Origin: Ruminococcus sp. UBA3767
GTDB lineage: Bacteria; Bacillota; Clostridia; Oscillospirales; Ruminococcaceae
Reading direction: 5' to 3'
NCBI GenBank assembly: GCA_002371625.1
Contig: DFFV01000111.1
Location: 1 to 34,079 of the forward strand
DNA length: 34,079 bases
Of the stretch, positions 7,958 to 14,840 are shown piece by piece. The notes under the pieces are model-generated. The model was not told where the DNA came from, ran no database searches, and saw only the letters and a program-made list of their open reading frames with translations. The number at the start of each line of letters is the position of its first letter. Within the stretch, counting starts at the first letter, position 1. The translations under genes were made by a program, and so were the position numbers.

Positions 7958-8761
7958 ATGAAAAAGTTCACAAAGGTCCTCAGCACAGTAGTTGCTGCTG
8001 CACTTATGGCAGTTACTTTTACCGCCTGCGGAGATTCAAGCAGCACAACAGAGGGTAAAAACGGTACTATCAAGTTCGGTACAAATGCCGAGTTCACACC
8101 TTTTGAGTATGTTGTTTCAAAGGGCGTTATCGGTGAGTTCGACGGTATCGACATGGCTATCGCTAAGCAGATAGGCGATGATAACAACAAGGATGTCAAG
8201 ATCGAGAACATGGAATTCGATTCGCTCCTGGTCGCACTTGAAAACGGAAAAGTTGATGCGGTTATCGCAGGTATGACAGTTACCGATGAGAGAAAAGAAA
8301 AGGTGGATTTCTCAGATAGCTACTACAATGCTAAGCAGGTCATGATCGTAAAGGAAGATTCCAGCATCTCCAAGGCAAGCGATATGGCTGACAAGAAGAT
8401 CGTTGTTATCCAGGGCTACACAGGTGAGGTTTGCGTAAAGGATCTTGGTTACAGCTACCAGTCATTCAAGAAGGGCACAGAGGCTATTATGGAGCTTGTA
8501 AACGGCAAGTGCGACGTTGTAGTTATAGACTCTGTAACTGCTGAAAAGTACGTTAAGGACAACAAGGGACTGAAGATAGTTGAGGACAACAAGCAGTTTG
8601 AAAACGAAGAGTACGCTATCGCAGTTAAGAAGGGCAACAAGGATCTTCTGGACGAGATAAACAAGTCGATCAAGAAGATGAAGGAAGACGGAAAGATAAA
8701 CGAGTTTGCTGCAAAGTATTCTGACGTGACCGATTCGGGAAGCTCTTCTGAGTCAAAGTGA
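7958..8761 (+). CDS. Amino-acid ABC transporter substrate-binding lipoprotein
   Basis: This is the extracellular binding subunit (SBP_bac_3 family), 267 residues. A lipoprotein signal peptide ends at C24 (VTFTAC), followed by a Ser/Thr-rich linker. The two-lobe fold is marked by FGTNAEFTPFEY, IDMAIAKQIGDD, the GMTVTDERKEKVDFSDSYY strand and a second-lobe VIDSVTAEKYV. The TDERKEKVDFS segment carries the Arg that commonly holds the ligand carboxylate. Ligand identity is not resolved. AAGGAG lies upstream of the ATG, and the gene ends the operon at a strong terminator. Confidence 0.95.
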   Translation: MKKFTKVLSTVVAAALMAVTFTACGDSSSTTEGKNGTIKFGTNAEFTPFEYVVSKGVIGEFDGIDMAIAKQIGDDNNKDVKIENMEFDSLLVALENGKVDAVIAGMTVTDERKEKVDFSDSYYNAKQVMIVKEDSSISKASDMADKKIVVIQGYTGEVCVKDLGYSYQSFKKGTEAIMELVNGKCDVVVIDSVTAEKYVKDNKGLKIVEDNKQFENEEYAIAVKKGNKDLLDEINKSIKKMKEDGKINEFAAKYSDVTDSGSSSESK

Positions 8762-8788
8762 TCATTTAGTGCAGATAGGTAAACCAAG

Positions 8789-8825
8789 GCTGATGTTTTC
8801 AATGCGGGAACATCAGCTTTTTGTT
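8789..8825 (+). terminator. Terminator of the amino-acid ABC operon
   Basis: The 9-bp stem GCTGATGTT (8789-8797) with AACATCAGC (8809-8817) is followed by TTTTTTG. Confidence 0.9.
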
Positions 8826-8835
8826 TGCATTGATA

Positions 8836-8864
8836 TTGACCTGCACTTGTTTTTATGGTATATT
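8836..8864 (+). promoter_or_regulatory. Sigma-A promoter of the GNAT-macro operon
   Basis: TTGACC (8836-8841), 17-base spacer, TATATT (8859-8864). It lies right after the ABC terminator and about 54 bases before the GNAT ATG. Confidence 0.82.
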
Positions 8865-8917
8865 GAAGTTGTAACAAACAGGCGTTCATCCGTATGGAGA
8901 TAAGGCTGGGGTGAAAA

Positions 8918-9373
8918 ATGACAGAACTTAAAAGAGCAGGTGCACAAGATGCACAAATTATATGGCAGATGCAGCGTGAGGCTTTCTCTGAGCTTTTTGA
9001 AAAATATCAGGACTATGAAACAAGCCCTGCAACCGAGAAGCTCGAACGAACACAGCAGCGTCTGACCGACGGCAGCTTTTTCTATTATATCATCGCAGAC
9101 GGCGAAAAGGTCGGAGCAATAAGGATAGTACAGCAGGATAACTGCAAGCGGCTTTCACCGATATTCATTATGAAACAGCACCGAGGCAAAAAATATGCAC
9201 AGGCAGCGATAAAGCTCGCCATGCAGATTCACGGTGAGCACAACTGGGAGCTTGAAACGATATTGCAGGAAAATGAAAACTGCCACTTGTATGAAAAGCT
9301 GGGCTTCATACGCACAGGCAGGATAGACAGGATAAACGAAAGAATGGATCTTGTGTACTACAAAAAAGACTGA
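8918..9373 (+). CDS. GNAT family N-acetyltransferase
   Basis: The 151 residues have the GNAT fold. The acetyl-CoA pyrophosphate loop is QHRGKKYA, followed by the motif A helix (QAAIKLAMQIH), and the C-terminal motif B is NENCHLYEKLGFIRTG. The substrate is unknown; the closest style is the small single-domain acetyltransferases acting on amino groups of metabolites or proteins. It has its own promoter and is separated from the macro-domain gene by only 17 bases, which hold GGGAGG, so the two form an operon. Confidence 0.9.
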   Translation: MTELKRAGAQDAQIIWQMQREAFSELFEKYQDYETSPATEKLERTQQRLTDGSFFYYIIADGEKVGAIRIVQQDNCKRLSPIFIMKQHRGKKYAQAAIKLAMQIHGEHNWELETILQENENCHLYEKLGFIRTGRIDRINERMDLVYYKKD

Positions 9374-9390
9374 AACGGGAGGTTTAGGAT

Positions 9391-10422
9391 ATGCCTTTTA
9401 AACTTGTAACGGGAGATATAACCAAGATCAGCGCTGATGCGATCGTAAATGCGGCTAATACTTCCCTGCTCGGAGGAGGCGGCGTTGACGGTGCGATACA
9501 CCGTGCGGCAGGCAGCGGACTGGTAACAGAATGCCGCTCGCTCGGCGGCTGCGAAACAGGACAGGCAAAGATAACCAAGGGCTACGATCTGCCTTGTAAA
9601 TACGTTATCCACACGGTAGGACCGGTGTGGAAAGGCGGCGGTTATCTTGAAAGGGATCTGCTGTATTCCTGCTATGCACGCTCGCTTGAGCTTGCAAAGA
9701 GAAAGAACTGCGAGAGCATTGCGTTCCCGCTTATCTCGGCAGGAGTTTACGGTTACCCCAAGGACCAGGCACTGAGCATTGCGATAAAAGCGATACAAGA
9801 TTTTCTGAAAAAGAACGATATGGATGTTACCCTTGTGATATACTCCAAGAACACGTTTACGTTCGATAATGAGCTTTTTGACGGGATAAGCAGTTACATC
9901 GGTGATAATCTCGTTCGGGAAATGCCCGTAAAGGAAACAGGCTTTCTGCGAATGGCAGGCGCTTCAAGAGCCAAAATGTCAATGCCCGCAATGGAGGAGA
10001 GCGCATTTAAAGACGCTGCGCCTGCTCCTGATGCTGCAAATGCTTATGAGGCAAAGTCGCTTGATGACTTTGTAAGGCACAGCGATGAATCGTTTTCTCA
10101 GGCACTTTTGCGTATGATCGACGAAAAGGGCATGACAGATGTTGAAGCATACCGCAAGGCAAACATTGACAGAAAGCTGTTTTCAAAGATCCGCAGCGAT
10201 AACGGGTACCGCCCGAAAAAGCAGACGGCAGTTGCATTTGCCATTGCACTTGAGCTTGACCTTGACAAGACCGCAGAGCTGCTTTCAAAGGCAGGCTTTA
10301 CGCTTTCGGACAGCATAAAGTTCGATCTTATCATAAAGTATTTCATTATAAACAAGCAATACGATATTTTTGTAATAAACCAGGCACTTTTCGCATTCGA
10401 CCAGACACTTATCGGCTGCTGA
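9391..10422 (+). CDS. Macro-domain ADP-ribose-binding protein with C-terminal HTH-like domain
   Basis: Residues 1 to about 165 form a MacroD-type macro domain, with the substrate loops [20 protein letters not shown] and ISAGVYGYP. Enzymes of this class bind ADP-ribose and remove mono-ADP-ribose from proteins or deacetylate O-acetyl-ADP-ribose. A low-complexity Ala/Pro/Met linker follows (about 190-220). The last 120 residues form an all-helical domain ([53 protein letters not shown]) that resembles the XRE-like tail joined to various signalling proteins in Firmicutes. DNA binding by this tail is inferred. The gene lies between the GNAT and vWA genes. Confidence 0.87.
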   Translation: MPFKLVTGDITKISADAIVNAANTSLLGGGGVDGAIHRAAGSGLVTECRSLGGCETGQAKITKGYDLPCKYVIHTVGPVWKGGGYLERDLLYSCYARSLELAKRKNCESIAFPLISAGVYGYPKDQALSIAIKAIQDFLKKNDMDVTLVIYSKNTFTFDNELFDGISSYIGDNLVREMPVKETGFLRMAGASRAKMSMPAMEESAFKDAAPAPDAANAYEAKSLDDFVRHSDESFSQALLRMIDEKGMTDVEAYRKANIDRKLFSKIRSDNGYRPKKQTAVAFAIALELDLDKTAELLSKAGFTLSDSIKFDLIIKYFIINKQYDIFVINQALFAFDQTLIGC

Positions 10423-10429
10423 TAAAAAT

Positions 10430-10446
10430 GTCGCTTTAAAAGCGAC
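10430..10446. repeat. Small hairpin after the macro-domain gene
   Basis: The arms GTCGCTT (10430-10436) and AAGCGAC (10440-10446) pair perfectly around a 3-base loop. No T-run follows, so it is a weak terminator at best and could be a processing or binding site between the macro and vWA genes. Confidence 0.45.
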
Positions 10447-10459
10447 CAAACTTCCCTCG

Positions 10460-10504
10460 GGTCATGCTATTATATAGCTGTAAACAAAACACAACAACAT
10501 GACC
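10460..10504. promoter_or_regulatory. Putative vWA-gene promoter region with nested inverted repeats
   Basis: GGTCATG (10460-10466) is mirrored by CATGACC (10498-10504). Inside lies the palindrome GCTAT-TAT-ATAGC (10466-10478), which covers the only -10-like box (TATTAT or TATATA). No good -35 box lies upstream, which suggests a promoter needing an activator, or one blocked by a repressor at these repeats. This is read from sequence alone. Confidence 0.45.
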
Positions 10505-10521
10505 AAGCAGGAGGGATATTT

Positions 10522-11172
10522 ATGAAAAAGACTGAAAACAAAAACACCAACAACGTGACCGAGCTGGTATTCATACTTGACAAAAGCGGTTCAATGGCAC
10601 CTTTGAGAGATGACACTATCGGCGGCTTCAACACTATGATAGAGCAGCAGAAAAAAGGTGGCGGTGATGTGCTTGTTTCTACGGTGATGTTCAGCGATGA
10701 GCAGACTATCGTTCACGACAGGTGCGAGATAGGCTCGATAAAGCCGCTTACTCAGGACGACTATGCTCCAATGGGCTGCACGGCGCTTCTTGATGCGGTA
10801 GGCGATTCGATAAACCACATCGAGAATATCCACAAATATGCACGCAAGGAAGATGTTCCGCAAAAGACGATGTTTGTTATCACTACAGACGGAATGGAGA
10901 ACGCAAGCGTCAAATACACCGCTTCCAAGGTGAAAAAGCTCATTGAAAAGCACAGAGAAGCAGGCTGGGAGTTCCTGTTCATCGGCGCTAACATCGACTC
11001 TGTTGAAACAGCTTCATCTATCGGTATAGATGCACGCAGAGCGGTAAACTACACCGCCAGCGCTGAGGGAACGAGAAAGCTGTTCAGAGGTGTTGCCAGG
11101 GCTGTTGCCGAGGTAAAGGACTGTGCCTGCCCGAACATGATGAGCGATGATTGGAAATCTGATATCGACTGA
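10522..11172 (+). CDS. vWA-domain protein with complete MIDAS
   Basis: The 216 residues are almost entirely a von Willebrand factor A domain. All metal-ion-dependent adhesion site ligands are present: DKSGS (D20, S22, S24), the Thr of GCTALLDA (T87) and the Asp of TTDGMENAS (D123). There is no signal peptide or membrane helix, so it acts in the cytoplasm. It resembles the bacterial TerY-like and related vWA proteins that act as metal-dependent assembly modules. Partners are unknown; the neighbouring macro-domain and GNAT genes are candidates. AGGAGGG precedes the ATG, and a terminator follows. Confidence 0.88.
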   Translation: MKKTENKNTNNVTELVFILDKSGSMAPLRDDTIGGFNTMIEQQKKGGGDVLVSTVMFSDEQTIVHDRCEIGSIKPLTQDDYAPMGCTALLDAVGDSINHIENIHKYARKEDVPQKTMFVITTDGMENASVKYTASKVKKLIEKHREAGWEFLFIGANIDSVETASSIGIDARRAVNYTASAEGTRKLFRGVARAVAEVKDCACPNMMSDDWKSDID

Positions 11173-11191
11173 TAACTTAATAACACAAAAG

Positions 11192-11223
11192 CACCTGCGC
11201 TTGCTGCCTTGCAAACGCAGGTG
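11192..11223. terminator. Bidirectional terminator between the vWA gene and the CWB2 gene
   Basis: The 8-bp stem CACCTGCG (11192-11199) with CGCAGGTG (11216-11223) has further TTGC/GCAA pairing inside. TAATTTTAT follows on the plus strand and TGCTTTTGTG on the minus strand. The converging genes end 20 and 9 bases away. Confidence 0.8.
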
Positions 11224-11231
11224 TAATTTTA

Positions 11232-13235
11232 TCAGTTCATCTCATCTTCAGCTGTAACGGACTTTGCCGACTTATCTGAGATAAGCGCTGTACCGCCGAA
11301 AACAACATATTTTTCAGCACCGGCTTTCTTAGCATAATCAGCTGCCTGTGAGATATCATTATCAGTTGCGAGAACTATCGGTGCACCATAGAGCATTGCA
11401 AGCGGTGCTCCTGCGATACCGTCAGGGAAATTCAGACCGTAGGCAAGGGCTATAACGTCCGTCCTCGGACAGAACTCTGCGGCGATAAGTGTTGACGTTT
11501 CATACCTGTTTTTACCGCCGAGCCTCGTTACCTGCTTGAACGTTCCTTTCAGCTGAGTTTCGATATCTGCGCTGACTGCACCTGTTCCGCCTGCGATATA
11601 TGCCTTTTCGCTGCCAAGCTCCTTAACGAACGCCTGCTGCTCTGCTGTGAGCGTTTTGCCCGAAACCAGCAGCATCGGTCTTGCCGCAGAAGACGCAGAT
11701 ACAGCATCGGCAAAATCGCTGCCCGAAGCCACGATAAGCTCCTCGTTTTTAACGCCTGCTTCTTTGAGTATCTCAAGATTGGTAAGGTATCTGTCATCGC
11801 CCTGAAGTCTTACAACATCATACTGCTGCTCTATCGGAGCACTTGTTGTTAGCTTTTTCTGGAACAGATAGCTTACTGCGCCCTCACCGCCGACGATATA
11901 TACCTTGGTATTCTTGTCACAGTTTTTGTGGATATATTCAAGTGTAGTATCAACGACTGCATCGTTATTGGTATCCGTGAGGATTATCGGTGCATTTTTC
12001 ACCCTTGCAAGATATGACGCAGAAAGTGCATCGGCATAATCCCTGCCTGTTGCAATGACCAGTGCAGGCAGCTTTTCGAGCTTATTATCCTGCATGAACC
12101 TATCAGCCGTTTTGAGCGAGGTTTCATATCTGTCATTGCCGAATATCCTCACGCTCTCAGTCAGGATATCGTTGGCGTTTTGCCGTATGATAGATTTTCT
12201 GATATCCTCAACAATATCGTCAACAGCCTTTTTATTGTCCTCAAAGCTGATGTCGGTGTTATATTCGGTATCCAGTATCAAGTCTGCCTGTACCTCGATC
12301 CACTCGTTAAGATCAACGCTGTAATCTTCATTCTGCATTTCATGTATCTGCTTACGCTTCTGTTCAAGGTATTCCGAGAAATCTTTTGCGTATTTTTTAT
12401 ACTCACGGTATTGTTCAAGAGTCTGCTTGATATCATTTACCATCTTGTCGATATGCGCTTTGTTTTGTTCGAGAGTAAAGGTCGATATGTATGCGCAGCC
12501 GTCAATCGCCTCAACAGCACCCTCTGCGATTATTTTGGCACCTTCATCGTCATCGGCAGTTACCAGCGCATTTATGGCAGACTTGGCATTTTCCTTGTGT
12601 TTCTCATACTCTTTAAGTGCTTCACTGTCTGCCTGTTCAAACTCAGCAGAAACTGTTATATTTTTCTTTGGCATTGTGTAACTATACACACCATACTCGT
12701 TCGGCTCAACCGCCTGACCGTCTGCGGTCACGCTTTTTACTGCGTAGCCTTCATCGGGTGCAGGGATAATAGCAAACTCCTCTCCCCATTCAATGACAGG
12801 CTCCTGAACGCTCAGCTTTCCGTTTTTCACCTTATCGTCGATCGTGACGGTATAATTGATCTTTTTAAATTCAACCATTACAGCAACGTCTTCTCCCGGC
12901 ATCTCGACCTCATACCTGCCCTGGTCGTTTATAGCTGCCTGTTCGCCGTTGACATATATTTTATCCACCTCATAGCCATCATCGGCAGCAGGTGTTATCG
13001 TAAACTTCTCGCCCTTTTCAAGCTCGGTCTTATCTACGCTGACTTTACCGTTTTCAGCTTCAAAGACCTGAACGGTATATTTTGTTTTTTCCGTTCCTGC
13101 TGCGAGAGTTACACCTTTATCAGTTCCCCGTGTATCTGCCGCAAGTGCGCCAAAGCTCGCAGGTACGCTTGAACACACCATTGTTAATGCAAGAATGAAT
13201 GCCGCTGCTTTTTTCCAGGACTTATTATTTGCCAT
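11232..13235 (-). CDS. Secreted surface protein with three cell-wall-binding (CWB2) repeats
   Basis: The 667 residues start with a signal peptide (about 1-34, ending near GALAAD). Two beta-rich repeats of about 75 residues follow (50-204), each with the pattern NGK-[LV]-SV...GYxV...MPxxxxxVxxEF, like the InlB/Listeria-type B-repeats of clostridial surface proteins. A charged helical region (about 205-365) carries EKHKENAKSAINAL. Three CWB2 repeats end the protein (about 366-660): GNDRYETS...YADALSAS, GDDRYLTN...FADAVSAS and GGKNRYETS...FPDGIAGAP. In Clostridioides, CWB2 triplets bind anionic wall polymer and anchor S-layer proteins; the same is inferred here. GGAGGG precedes the ATG. The gene is monocistronic with its own promoter. 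Confidence 0.93.
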   Translation of the reverse strand: MANNKSWKKAAAFILALTMVCSSVPASFGALAADTRGTDKGVTLAAGTEKTKYTVQVFEAENGKVSVDKTELEKGEKFTITPAADDGYEVDKIYVNGEQAAINDQGRYEVEMPGEDVAVMVEFKKINYTVTIDDKVKNGKLSVQEPVIEWGEEFAIIPAPDEGYAVKSVTADGQAVEPNEYGVYSYTMPKKNITVSAEFEQADSEALKEYEKHKENAKSAINALVTADDDEGAKIIAEGAVEAIDGCAYISTFTLEQNKAHIDKMVNDIKQTLEQYREYKKYAKDFSEYLEQKRKQIHEMQNEDYSVDLNEWIEVQADLILDTEYNTDISFEDNKKAVDDIVEDIRKSIIRQNANDILTESVRIFGNDRYETSLKTADRFMQDNKLEKLPALVIATGRDYADALSASYLARVKNAPIILTDTNNDAVVDTTLEYIHKNCDKNTKVYIVGGEGAVSYLFQKKLTTSAPIEQQYDVVRLQGDDRYLTNLEILKEAGVKNEELIVASGSDFADAVSASSAARPMLLVSGKTLTAEQQAFVKELGSEKAYIAGGTGAVSADIETQLKGTFKQVTRLGGKNRYETSTLIAAEFCPRTDVIALAYGLNFPDGIAGAPLAMLYGAPIVLATDNDISQAADYAKKAGAEKYVVFGGTALISDKSAKSVTAEDEMN

Positions 13236-13315
13236 TTATATCCCTCCGTTAAAATAAGATACTGTGGTATTATTCGGCAAAAGGCATACAAACCCATGCC
13301 AAATGACCTGATTAT

Positions 13316-13344
13316 ATTTTACACCAAAAGCGCTAAAAAGTCAA
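13316..13344 (-). promoter_or_regulatory. Sigma-A promoter of the CWB2 surface-protein gene
   Basis: On the minus strand TTGACT (13344-13339), 17-base spacer, TAAAAT (13321-13316). A leader of about 75 bases follows. Confidence 0.85.
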
Positions 13345-13401
13345 TATAGATTTCGTGAATTTTTGTACAACCTGCACACTTTTGCTTAATCATATTATTA
13401 A

Positions 13402-13426
13402 AAACAAAAAGAGCCTGAAAAGGCTC
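13402..13426 (-). terminator. Terminator of the DUF3793-flavodoxin operon
   Basis: GAGCC (13411-13415) pairs with GGCTC (13422-13426), with A-T pairs extending the stem inward. Read on the minus strand it is followed by TTTTTGTTTTT. A T-rich run on the other side could also allow plus-strand termination. Confidence 0.8.
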
Positions 13427-13483
13427 CTTTTGTTTTGCGTTTGCTATGGCACATATTTATATAACTTCTTTTGTCCGCTTTAT

Positions 13484-13897
13484 TTATGAACCGCTTACCA
13501 GCTTCTCCCCAAGCTCTTTGCACTTTGCAAGTGCCTCATCATCGGGTGTGTTATTCACGATAAGTCCTTCTCCCCCAACGATCTTTGCACCTGCTGCGAC
13601 AGCTCTGTCTGCCCACAGTCTCATCCACTCGCCATCGCCCCAGTCGTAAGAACCGAAAAGTGCTACCGGCTTGCCGCTCAGCTTTGCTTCATTTGCGGTG
13701 TAGAACGGCTCAAACTCGCTGTCCTCAAGCTCCTCTGCTCCCATTGCAGGGCAGCCGAGTGCAACTGCATCATACTCGGAAAGGTCACCGCTGAATGCGC
13801 TGACTGCCTGTGCGCTTACGCCAGCGCCCTGCGCTACGGCATTAGCCATTACCTCGGTGTTGCCTGTTCCGCTCCAGAATATAACTGCTGTTTTCAT
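13484..13897 (-). CDS. Flavodoxin (short chain)
   Basis: The 137 residues form an FMN-binding electron carrier. The phosphate loop is FWSGTGNTEVMANAV at the N-terminus, and the later loops are ALGCPAMGAEELED and LFGSYDWGDGEWM, whose Tyr/Trp positions stack on the flavin in this class. Flavodoxins commonly replace ferredoxin when iron is short. The gene lies 16 bases after DUF3793, with AAGGAGG before its ATG, and shares that gene's promoter and tandem palindromes. A terminator follows the stop. Confidence 0.95.
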   Translation of the reverse strand: MKTAVIFWSGTGNTEVMANAVAQGAGVSAQAVSAFSGDLSEYDAVALGCPAMGAEELEDSEFEPFYTANEAKLSGKPVALFGSYDWGDGEWMRLWADRAVAAGAKIVGGEGLIVNNTPDDEALAKCKELGEKLVSGS

Positions 13898-13913
13898 ATA
13901 AAAAGTCCTCCTT

Positions 13914-14486
13914 TTATGATATCCTGAGTGCCTGATAGATATTCATGCCCTCATTTAATCTATTGCACAGAAATGCTCTGCACTTATCGTATCTTTTAAA
14001 TATCCTGCTGGCATCGTTCACATCGCCGTAGACTTTCCAGTAACCGCACAGCTTATAGCCGCAGCCCTTGTTTTTAATAAATCCTACAACGTCCTCCAGC
14101 GGATAGCCGAGAAAAACGCCGATCTCATGCGGAAAATCGCTGCCCTGTGCGCATCTTTCTGCAAGCCTTTCAAGGCACTGCCCAAGCGGCATTGAACGGG
14201 AATAGCCGTATTTTTCAAGCAGTGCAGCACACTCATTGTTGCGCAGATGCTTTTCAAGCAGCTTTTCGCTGTAAAGCAGCATAAGGCACCTGCTGTTGCA
14301 CTCACACAGTATCTTTATCTTCAGTCCCCTGCTCACAGCCTTTTGGTTGAAAAACTGCGCATTGTTATAAATATCAGCCTGTGCCCTGTCAAGTGACATA
14401 AGGCAGGCAGGTTTTATCCCAAGCAGAGCAGGCGCACTGTGCAGCGCAAGCGTGCGCTCAAACTCACTGCAATTTGCAAGTATCAT
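13914..14486 (-). CDS. DUF3793 family protein, co-transcribed with flavodoxin
   Basis: The 190 residues match the DUF3793 pattern found in anaerobic Firmicutes: an N-terminal LALHSAPALLGIKPACLM, a middle CNSRCLMLLYSEKLLEKHL, then FPHEIGVFLGYPLEDVVGFI and CGYWKVYGD. The recurrent HEIGVFLGYPLEDV motif is diagnostic. The function is unknown; the family repeatedly sits beside flavodoxin or ferrous-iron transport genes. I choose the ATG at 14486 because AGAGGAG lies 7 bases upstream; the ATG at 14540 in the same frame has no ribosome site. The cysteines (CECNSRC) might bind metal, which is unproven. Confidence 0.9.
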   Translation of the reverse strand: MILANCSEFERTLALHSAPALLGIKPACLMSLDRAQADIYNNAQFFNQKAVSRGLKIKILCECNSRCLMLLYSEKLLEKHLRNNECAALLEKYGYSRSMPLGQCLERLAERCAQGSDFPHEIGVFLGYPLEDVVGFIKNKGCGYKLCGYWKVYGDVNDASRIFKRYDKCRAFLCNRLNEGMNIYQALRIS

Positions 14487-14546
14487 GCCTTTGCTCCTCT
14501 CTTTCTTGTTATTATCCGCATATAGAGGGGTGATATTCATACAGCA

Positions 14547-14564
14547 GGTTAGTGTGCACTAACC
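14547..14564. promoter_or_regulatory. Operator-like palindrome 1 of the DUF3793-flavodoxin operon
   Basis: GGTTAGTG-TG-CACTAACC has perfect 8-base arms. It lies in the leader, about 35 bases downstream of the predicted transcription start and 60 bases before the DUF3793 start. It shares its half-site with palindrome 2. Confidence 0.75.
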
Positions 14565-14580
14565 TAATGCGTTTTAAATA

Positions 14581-14598
14581 GGTTAGTCTTCACTAACC
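14581..14598. promoter_or_regulatory. Operator-like palindrome 2, at the transcription start
   Basis: GGTTAGT-CTTC-ACTAACC has 7-base arms identical to those of palindrome 1, with a different centre. It begins about 8 bases after the -10 box, so a protein bound here would cover the predicted start site. TTAG...CTAA arms recall DtxR/IdeR-type iron-regulator boxes. That assignment is inferred. Confidence 0.75.
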
Positions 14599-14605
14599 GT
14601 ATTAT

Positions 14606-14634
14606 ATTATACACTAAGAACTCTCTTTTGTAAA
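14606..14634 (-). promoter_or_regulatory. Sigma-A promoter of the DUF3793-flavodoxin operon
   Basis: On the minus strand TTTACA (14634-14629), 17-base spacer, TATAAT (14611-14606). The predicted start near 14599 touches palindrome 2. Confidence 0.85.
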
Positions 14635-14684
14635 GAGGCAAATATGAATTAAATGTAAACATTGCACTCGCAGCAAAACGAAGC

Positions 14685-14714
14685 AAAAAACAGCGGATGC
14701 CTTATGGCACCCGC
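14685..14714 (-). terminator. Terminator after the small peptide gene
   Basis: GCGGATGCC (14693-14701) faces GGCACCCGC (14706-14714). The one odd position is a G-U pair in minus-strand RNA, and the loop is 4 bases. Six T residues follow on the minus strand. Confidence 0.82.
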
Positions 14715-14728
14715 CGTTGTCAGATCAA

Positions 14729-14827
14729 TTATGCTATCTCTGTCTCAGGAGGACTTGTTGTGATAATATCCTCGCTCTTGAAAGCTATTATTTCGAGTTC
14801 AGCATTCTCATATTCTCTTTTCATCAT
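14729..14827 (-). CDS. 32-residue peptide of the 'SEDIITTS' type
   Basis: The ATG at 14827 follows AAGGGGTG with good spacing, only 13 bases after the stop of the beta-helix protein gene, and the frame ends in TAA before a clean terminator. The peptide is MMKREYENAELEIIAF followed by KSEDIITTSPPETEIA. I recognise the layout (a short basic start, E[LM]E[IV]I.F.SEDIITTS, a Pro/Thr/Glu tail) from small hypothetical proteins of Ruminococcus and related gut Firmicutes. No function is known to me. There is no signal peptide or membrane segment. Placement at the end of a surface-protein transcript suggests a linked role, which is an inference. Confidence 0.72.
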   Translation of the reverse strand: MMKREYENAELEIIAFKSEDIITTSPPETEIA

Positions 14828-14840
14828 TCAACACCCCTTA

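Noticed and set aside
12180..13172. Long plus-strand ORF of 330 residues opposite the CWB2 surface gene
   Set aside because: It is Cys/Phe/Leu-rich, has no family motif and no ribosome site, and lies wholly within the opposite strand of a well-supported secreted protein.
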